A stretch of 64,000 bases of DNA, from assembly GCA_024235415.1 (NCBI GenBank), contig JACKML010000006.1, forward strand, positions 1 through 64,000, given 5' to 3'. Below, piece by piece: positions 58,850-64,000 of this stretch. Origin of the DNA: Chromatiaceae bacterium. GTDB taxonomy: Bacteria > Pseudomonadota > Gammaproteobacteria > Chromatiales > Chromatiaceae. The position numbers and the translations under genes were made by a program. The notes below the pieces were generated by a model. That model made no database searches and was not told the DNA's origin. It saw nothing but the letters and a program-made list of their open reading frames with translations. The first letter of the stretch is position 1. Every line of letters starts with the position of its first letter.

Positions 58850-58882
58850 AAAAAGCGGTTGCCCCCCCGGCGCCGCTTTTTT
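58850..58882. terminator. Intrinsic terminator after the tRNA cluster
   Basis: AAAAGCGG-type arm pairs with CCGCTTTT across a GC-rich loop, followed by TTTTTT. The A-tract on the left gives a T-tract on the minus strand too, so it can also end the DUF3365 gene. Confidence 0.85.
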
Positions 58883-58897
58883 CGTTCTGCAGTGCCT

Positions 58898-59557
58898 TCA
58901 GTGTGCCCCCCGGGTCGACAGATAAGTGGCCAGCATCACGACCGGAAAGCCGGCCGCGAAGAACACCAGTAGCGGCACGATTGCGCGACGCTGCGGGTCT
59001 TCGAACGACTGGGTGGGGTAGGTCATGGCGACCACGCCCGCGACTTCGCCGACAACCCCTTTCGTATGGCAGGCGAGGCACTGCTCGCGGAACAGCGCCG
59101 GGTACGCCACGCGCAGGCTGCTGTCCAATGTCTCGATTTGTGGCACGCCGCTGTCGAAGGCCCTGCGCACGGTCGCATCCGATTGTTTCAAGGCCCAACT
59201 GTCGCGCAGGTCGCCAAACTGTTCGACCAGGTGCCTGCCGCGGACGAAGTTTATCGAGAGGCCCGAACCCGTGTGCTCCAGGCGCAGCGCCGCCTGCTGC
59301 AGGCGGTCTCTGCCGGCTCCGGCCAGCATCAGGCTGTAGACCGATTCGAACGTGATCTCGGCGACATGCCGGGCCTGATGCCTCGCCATGGTGTCGGCGG
59401 CCGGTTTCACGCCAAGGTGAAAAGCCGACAGGGACGCGCCGATGGCAATCAGGACGTAAACCGACGCGACAGCGAAAACGATGCTCCAGCGGAGTTGGCG
59501 TTGCCTGCGGCGCGATGGCGTGTCGACCTGCTGCGCGTTCGATTCAACCACGTGCAT
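58898..59557 (-). CDS. DUF3365-type membrane haem-binding sensor protein
   Basis: A 219-residue protein: one N-terminal membrane helix (24-48), an extracytoplasmic domain with a c-type haem motif CLACH (160-164) in FREQCLACHTKGVVG, and a second helix near the end (193-212). This is the DUF3365/Tll0287 group, whose haem domains sense redox or gas. It overlaps by 14 bases the end of the GGDEF-sensor gene, so the two form a minus-strand operon; the haem domain is probably its partner sensor. Confidence 0.85.
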   Translation of the reverse strand: MHVVESNAQQVDTPSRRRQRQLRWSIVFAVASVYVLIAIGASLSAFHLGVKPAADTMARHQARHVAEITFESVYSLMLAGAGRDRLQQAALRLEHTGSGLSINFVRGRHLVEQFGDLRDSWALKQSDATVRRAFDSGVPQIETLDSSLRVAYPALFREQCLACHTKGVVGEVAGVVAMTYPTQSFEDPQRRAIVPLLVFFAAGFPVVMLATYLSTRGAH

Positions 59558-61244
59558 GCTGTTGCTCCGCGGGTCCGATGGTGTCTGGTTTCGTGTTGCC
59601 CTCGCAGGCCCGGATCAGGTAACCGTTCTTTGCGCTGCGCTTCACCTCATACATCAGGTCGTCCGCCATGCGCAGTGCCTGGTCCGGTGTCAGGCCTTGC
59701 GGGTCGACGATAGTGAGTATGCCGATACTGGCCGTGACCTGGACATCGGTTTGCAGGCTCGCATTGGCGCTGAGTACCGCCAGCGCCAGACGTTCCGCCT
59801 CGTGTGCGGCGCGATCGACCGGCATATGGTCGATGAGCAACACGAACTCGTCGCCGCCCATGCGCGCAAAGGTGTCTTCGTCACGTGTCACCAGTTCCAC
59901 CTGGCGGGCGACTGCGGTCAGCAGCCTGTCTCCACATTCGTGGCCATGGCGGTCGTTCAGCAGTTTGAACCTGTCGAGGTCGATGAACGCGAGCAGCGGG
60001 GTCTGGTCGTGACGCCGGGCCCTGGCCAACGCGCCCTGCAGGCGATCCATCAGCAGCATGCGGTTTGGCAGCCCGGTGAGATAGTCGTGAGTCGCCAGGT
60101 GATTGGCCTGTTGTTCGGCCGCGATGCGCTCGTCGACCTGGTCCTGCAGTTGTACGTTCTTGCGGATCACCCACGCGACCGCGGCAAAAATCAGGGCAAT
60201 GCCCAACGCGCCTGACAGCAGATAGGGCTGCAGGTCTTCCCACCGCAGGCCGTCATCCGGTTCACTGAAGATGAACGACGCGAGCGACATCCCTCGCGGT
60301 ACCAGGCCGAGGTCGGCCAACTGGTCGCGGATTTTTTCCCAGCGCAGCGGGCTCATATGGCCGATCTCGACGACGTCCGCCATGATCGAATCGTGTACCG
60401 CATCGGCTTCGAAGCGCAGGTGCGCACGGGTCTTTTCCATGGCGTAGTGATTGAGAACGACGCTGATTGCTTTTTCCGGGTGTTCGAGCGCGCTTATCCA
60501 CCCGCGTCGGCTGGCGTCACGAAACGCCGTGATCAGCGCAGGGTCACGATTGGTGTGTCGCTGGTCGGTGAACAGGACGTCGTTGTAGAACTGGATGCCA
60601 TAAGTGGCGGGATCGAACTGGATGCTCGGGATGCCTGCCTCGTCGAGGGTGTACGGTTCGTTGGAGTTGTAACCATCGAACGCGTCTACGTTGCCGTTGA
60701 TCAGGTCGGTGATGTCGGCGCTGGAGTCGATCCTGATGATCTTGTCCAGCAGTCCGACCTGGCCGAGCATTGCGATCAGCGCGAGGCTGCGAAAGCCTGG
60801 CAGCAGCATGACTTTGCGACCGGCCAGATCGGCGATATTTCGGATGCCGCCGTCGGCGCGCGCGATCAGGCGCAACGGGGATTTCTGGAATATGGCAGCC
60901 AGGGCGACCACCTTCCGCCCATTTGCGCGTTCGACCAACAACCCGCTGCCGTCGATACCGAAGTCGGCGCGTCCCTCCAGTACTTCGGCAACCGGCGATA
61001 TGCCCTTACCGCCGGCGCGGATCTCGACGTCGAGGCCGGCATCCCGGTAAAGGCCCAGCTCTTTGGCCATGTAATAACCGGCGAACTGGTACTGGTGGTG
61101 CGAGCGCAACTGCAGCACGATGTGCCTCAGCCCGTCCTCAGCGGCGCTCAGGCCGGGCCATAGGAGCAGACCCAGCAGCACCGCGACAAACAGCCGCAGC
61201 CGGGTCGATTGTCCCGGCGGGAAAGATGTCCGTTTGGGGTCCAT
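59544..61244 (-). CDS. Periplasmic-binding-domain diguanylate cyclase
   Basis: A 566-residue protein: signal/anchor (LRLFVAVLLGLLLWPGLSAA), an NMT1/ThiY/SsuA-type periplasmic-binding domain (35-360; QYQFAGYYMAKELGLYRDAGLDVEI; YNSNEPYTLDEAGI), a membrane helix (about 385-405), and a cytoplasmic GGDEF domain (430-566) with intact ARMGGDEFVLLID near residue 460. The inhibitory RxxD site is not clear. It should make c-di-GMP when a small ligand (thiamine precursor, sulfonate or similar, unproved) binds. The start at 61244 (MDPKRTS) is selected as the first ATG before the anchor. Operon with DUF3365 gene. Confidence 0.9.
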   Translation of the reverse strand: MDPKRTSFPPGQSTRLRLFVAVLLGLLLWPGLSAAEDGLRHIVLQLRSHHQYQFAGYYMAKELGLYRDAGLDVEIRAGGKGISPVAEVLEGRADFGIDGSGLLVERANGRKVVALAAIFQKSPLRLIARADGGIRNIADLAGRKVMLLPGFRSLALIAMLGQVGLLDKIIRIDSSADITDLINGNVDAFDGYNSNEPYTLDEAGIPSIQFDPATYGIQFYNDVLFTDQRHTNRDPALITAFRDASRRGWISALEHPEKAISVVLNHYAMEKTRAHLRFEADAVHDSIMADVVEIGHMSPLRWEKIRDQLADLGLVPRGMSLASFIFSEPDDGLRWEDLQPYLLSGALGIALIFAAVAWVIRKNVQLQDQVDERIAAEQQANHLATHDYLTGLPNRMLLMDRLQGALARARRHDQTPLLAFIDLDRFKLLNDRHGHECGDRLLTAVARQVELVTRDEDTFARMGGDEFVLLIDHMPVDRAAHEAERLALAVLSANASLQTDVQVTASIGILTIVDPQGLTPDQALRMADDLMYEVKRSAKNGYLIRACEGNTKPDTIGPAEQQHARG

Positions 61245-61375
61245 GCTGGTTCGGGGTTTCCTGGTTTCTGTAGTGCTTAGCGGCGCGGCGTGCATGCGCT
61301 TTAGGATTGATGTCCAGAACCCGGCTGGCGCGCGGCTTGACGCAAAAACCGATCTCCAGCAGACTCCGTTTTTTT

Positions 61376-61420
61376 CCGGGGCCTTCTGGCTGTCCCCGGC
61401 TGGCGGCCCCGAACGGGGCC
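61376..61420 (+). other. Tandem GC-rich hairpins in the glyA leader
   Basis: CCGGGG/CCCCGG (61376-61381 with 61394-61399) and GGCCCC-GAAC-GGGGCC (61405-61420), the second followed by a T-rich run GTTTGCGTTTTCGTTT. It lies 36 bases before glyA. The position suggests a leader attenuator or a terminator of an unseen short transcript; no known riboswitch was recognised. Confidence 0.4.
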
Positions 61421-61456
61421 GTTTGCGTTTTCGTTTCAAGGTTTTAGAGGTGGCGG

Positions 61457-62710
61457 ATGTTCAGCAAAGAGATGCATATCGAGGGTTACGACGACGAGCT
61501 GTTCGCCGCCATCAAGGCCGAGGAGCGTCGTCAGGAAGAGCACATCGAGCTCATCGCCTCCGAAAACTACACCAGCCCGCGTGTCATGGAGGCGCAAGGC
61601 TCGGTGCTGACCAACAAGTACGCCGAGGGTTATCCCGCCAAACGCTATTACGGCGGATGTGAATATGTCGACAAGGCCGAGCAGCTGGCTATTGACCGTG
61701 CCAAGCAGTTGTTCGGTGCCGACTATGCGAACGTGCAGCCACACTCGGGTTCGCAGGCCAACTCTGCGGTCTACATGGCGCTTTGCCAGCCGGGTGACAC
61801 GGTCCTGGGCATGAGCCTGGCGCACGGCGGGCACCTGACCCACGGCGCCAAGCCGAATTTCTCCGGCAAGATCTACCACGCGGTGCAATACGGCCTGGAC
61901 CCGGCAACCGGAGAGATCGACTATGCCGAGGTCGAACGCCTCGCGCACGAGCACAAGCCGAAGATGATCGTGGCCGGGTTTTCGGCCTATTCACGCATCG
62001 TCGACTGGCAGCGTTTTCGCGACATCGCCGACGCGGTGGGCGCCTATCTGCTGGTCGATATGGCGCATATCGCCGGGCTCGTGGCGGCAGGGATCTATCC
62101 GAACCCGGTGCAGATTGCTGATGTCACCACGACAACGACGCACAAGACCCTGCGCGGTCCGCGCGCTGGCCTGATCCTGGCCAGGGCCAACCCGGAGATC
62201 GAGAAGAAACTGAACTCCGCGGTTTTCCCGGGTGGGCAGGGCGGTCCGTTGATGCATGTGATCGCGGCCAAGGCGGTCGCCTTCAAGGAGGCGATGGAGC
62301 CCGGCTTCGTCGCCTACCAGAAGCAGGTCGTGAGGAATGCGCAGGTGATGGCCCAGGTGTTCATGGACCGCGGTTATGACGTGGTATCGAAGGGCACCGA
62401 CGATCACCTGTTCCTGGTCAGCTTCATCGAGGCCGGCCTGACGGGCAAGGACGTCGATGCGTGGTTGGGCGCTGCCAATATCACGGTAAACAAGAACGCG
62501 GTGCCAAACGATCCGCAGTCGCCTTTTGTCACCTCGGGCATCCGCGTGGGCACCCCTGCGGTGACGACACGTGGCTTCGACGAAGCGGCGTGTGGTGAGC
62601 TCGCTGGCTGGATGTGCGACGTCATCGACGGTCGCGGCGATGCCAGTGTGATCGATGCGGTCAAGGCCAGAGTGCTGGAGACATGCGCCAAGCATCCTGT
62701 CTACGCCTGA
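61457..62710 (+). CDS. glyA: Serine hydroxymethyltransferase
   Basis: A 417-residue PLP enzyme converting serine and tetrahydrofolate to glycine and methylene-tetrahydrofolate. Seen are EDELIASENYTS-like ELIASENYTSPRVMEAQGS, YAEGYPAKRYYGGCEYVD, the DMAHIAGLVA segment, and the Schiff-base lysine in TTTTHKTLRGPRAG. AGAGGTGG precedes the ATG. Length is standard (E. coli 417). Followed by nrdR and ribD, a common order. Confidence 0.98.
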   Translation: MFSKEMHIEGYDDELFAAIKAEERRQEEHIELIASENYTSPRVMEAQGSVLTNKYAEGYPAKRYYGGCEYVDKAEQLAIDRAKQLFGADYANVQPHSGSQANSAVYMALCQPGDTVLGMSLAHGGHLTHGAKPNFSGKIYHAVQYGLDPATGEIDYAEVERLAHEHKPKMIVAGFSAYSRIVDWQRFRDIADAVGAYLLVDMAHIAGLVAAGIYPNPVQIADVTTTTTHKTLRGPRAGLILARANPEIEKKLNSAVFPGGQGGPLMHVIAAKAVAFKEAMEPGFVAYQKQVVRNAQVMAQVFMDRGYDVVSKGTDDHLFLVSFIEAGLTGKDVDAWLGAANITVNKNAVPNDPQSPFVTSGIRVGTPAVTTRGFDEAACGELAGWMCDVIDGRGDASVIDAVKARVLETCAKHPVYA

Positions 62711-62745
62711 TGTCCCACCGGCCGGCCGGGTCGGGGAGCTAGGCC

Positions 62746-63249
62746 ATGCGCTGTCCCTTCTGCGGAGCCCAGGACACCAAGGTGGTCGATTCGCGCCTGC
62801 ACGGCGATGGCGACCAGGTACGGCGGCGGCGTGAATGCACGGTCTGCAAAGAGCGCTTTACCACCTACGAGGCCGCCGAGCTGAACCTGCCGCGGGTGGT
62901 GAAGAGCGACGGACGGCGGGTCAATTTCGATGGGCGCAAGCTGCGTGCCGGCATCGAGCGCGCTTTGGAGAAACGACCGGTATCCACCGAAGCGACAGAT
63001 GCCGCGATCAATCACATCACGCGGCGCCTGATGGCCGGCGGTGACAGCGAGGTGTCGTCGCGCAAGATCGGTGAAATGGTAATGGACGAGCTGAAAAAGC
63101 TCGACCAGGTGGCCTATGTGCGGTTTGCGTCGGTCTATCGTCAGTTCCAGGACGTGAATGCGTTTCGCGAAGAGATCGAGCGGCTGGAGAAACAGCTGAC
63201 GCCCGAGGCGCGCCGTCAGCAACTCGATTTCCTCGAAGACGATCAATGA
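62746..63249 (+). CDS. nrdR: NrdR, repressor of ribonucleotide reductase genes
   Basis: A 167-residue regulator: zinc ribbon (CPFC at 3-6 and CTVC at 31-34) and an ATP-cone domain (about 46-140; VVKSDGRRVNFDGRKLRAGIERAL) that reads dATP/ATP and controls DNA binding to NrdR boxes. Overlaps ribD (ATGA). Typical gammaproteobacterial order glyA-nrdR-ribD. Confidence 0.97.
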   Translation: MRCPFCGAQDTKVVDSRLHGDGDQVRRRRECTVCKERFTTYEAAELNLPRVVKSDGRRVNFDGRKLRAGIERALEKRPVSTEATDAAINHITRRLMAGGDSEVSSRKIGEMVMDELKKLDQVAYVRFASVYRQFQDVNAFREEIERLEKQLTPEARRQQLDFLEDDQ

Positions 63250-64000
63250 GCGGCGCCTGCAGCGCCGATGACCACCGTTTCATGGCGCACGCCCTGCGCC
63301 TGGCCGAACGCGGCCTGTATACGACCGACCCCAATCCGCGCGTCGGCTGTGTGCTGGTGCGCAACGGGCAGGTGGTCGGCGAGGGTTGGCACCGAAAGGC
63401 CGGGGAGCCCCATGCCGAGCGCATCGCGCTGGCGGCCGCGGGTGACAGCGCGCGCGGCGCGACGGCCTATGTCACGCTGGAGCCCTGCGCCCATCATGGG
63501 CGTACACCACCCTGCGCACAGGGGCTGATCGATGCTGGCGTGGGCCGTGTTGTGGCGGCAATGACCGATCCCAACCCGCTGGTGGCCGGTGGTGGACTGG
63601 CGATGCTGCGCGATGCCGGGGTCGACACGGAGGTTGGTCTCCTCGCCGCCGATGCCGAGAGGCTCAATCCCGGGTTTCTGCAGCGCATGCGTCACGGTCG
63701 TCCCTATGTGCGCTGCAAGCTGGCGATGAGCCTGGATGGCCGGACCGCGATGGCCAGCGGTGAGAGCCAGTGGATAACCGGTGCCGATGCGCGCCTTGAC
63801 GTGCAGCGGCTGCGTGCCCGCAGCAGCGCCGTGGTCACCGGGGTCGGCAGCGTGCTGGCGGATGATCCCTCGATGAACGTTCGCCTGGAGCCCGGGCAAC
63901 TGGCCGGCGTCGAGACCGTCGACTATCTGCGCCAGCCGCTGCGTGTGGTGCTCGATACCCGGCTGCGCACGCCACCGCGTGCCCGCATGCTCAGCCTGCC
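63246..64000 (+). CDS. ribD: RibD, riboflavin deaminase/reductase, 5' part
   Basis: The window ends inside this gene; 251 codons are visible. The N-terminal deaminase domain has the zinc sites H-A-E (EPHAERIALAAAG) and PCAHHGRTPPCA, then the reductase domain begins at YVRCKLAMSLDGRTAMASGESQWITG. RibD converts the pyrimidine product of GTP cyclohydrolase II in riboflavin synthesis. Its ATG overlaps the nrdR stop. Confidence 0.96.
   Translation, partial: MSGACSADDHRFMAHALRLAERGLYTTDPNPRVGCVLVRNGQVVGEGWHRKAGEPHAERIALAAAGDSARGATAYVTLEPCAHHGRTPPCAQGLIDAGVGRVVAAMTDPNPLVAGGGLAMLRDAGVDTEVGLLAADAERLNPGFLQRMRHGRPYVRCKLAMSLDGRTAMASGESQWITGADARLDVQRLRARSSAVVTGVGSVLADDPSMNVRLEPGQLAGVETVDYLRQPLRVVLDTRLRTPPRARMLSL

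Noticed and set aside
61245..61456. Glycine or tetrahydrofolate riboswitch before glyA
   Set aside because: The leader has only GC hairpins; I could not find the conserved cores of those riboswitches.

Overview
The window looks like chromosomal DNA of a GC-rich, flagellated, sulfur-oxidizing gammaproteobacterium that respires nitrate, probably related to Chromatiales or Sedimenticola-type organisms. The evidence is the combination of a periplasmic nitrate reductase operon, a rhodanese-TusA-DsrE2 sulfur-trafficking cluster next to siroheme synthase, a sulfur-globule-type secreted protein, and two chemoreceptors with sigma-28-like promoters. No prophage, insertion sequence, CRISPR array or rRNA was seen. 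The species assignment is inference.

Layout. 1-5200: nap operon (3' end of napF, then napD-A-G-H-B; no napC in view). 5330-6535 (minus): grxC, hslR and a cysteine-rich unknown. 6697-14594: pepN, a MenA/UbiA-type prenyltransferase, DUF4202 protein, a CbiX-like chelatase with one degenerate half, a secreted unknown, a SUMF1-type protein and a soluble CZB chemoreceptor. 14679-20927: a LexA-like S24 fragment protein, an Atm1-type ABC exporter, cca, a NarX/NarL-like pair and a rhodanese. 20943-25016: cysG, divergent from rhd-tusA-dsrE2, then a FadL-type porin. 25215-28582: LysR regulator, small unknown, PerM-type permease, DUF2892 protein and its Crp/Fnr partner. 28617-33984: a FimX-like protein with degenerate GGDEF and EAL motifs, divergent from a large hybrid kinase. 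34017-37679 (minus): galT-like, gcvR, bcp, phoH-type. 37852-44867: dapA, bamC, WalJ-like hydrolase, purL, slyX. 44896-49334: variant metallo-beta-lactamase protein, msrPQ, a GNAT and a DUF815 ATPase. 49519-54866: sulfur-globule-like protein, a 1109-residue chemoreceptor and a secreted protein made of five 88-residue repeats. 54985-58377: ettA, a degenerate GGDEF protein, folD. 58508-58840: tRNA-Pro, tRNA-Arg, tRNA-His. 58898-61244 (minus): a periplasmic-binding GGDEF sensor with a haem-binding DUF3365 protein. 61457-64000: glyA, nrdR and the 5' part of ribD.

How it fits together. NapAB with NapGH would pass quinol electrons to nitrate, and the NarXL-like pair is a plausible nitrate or redox sensor. 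The Rhd-TusA-DsrE2 trio would relay sulfane sulfur in the cytoplasm, CysG would supply sirohaem (needed by dissimilatory sulfite reductase), and the sulfur-globule protein would coat stored sulfur. Two chemoreceptors, several c-di-GMP-type proteins and a possible haem/ligand sensor operon suggest a motile cell that positions itself along redox gradients. The rest is core metabolism and translation.

Most unusual items: the five-repeat secreted protein, the Cys-rich protein beside hslR, the asymmetric CbiX-like chelatase, the S24 protein lacking its catalytic lysine, the GGQDH-variant metallohydrolase, the FimX-like protein/hybrid kinase pair, and a 14-bp hairpin between napA and napG.
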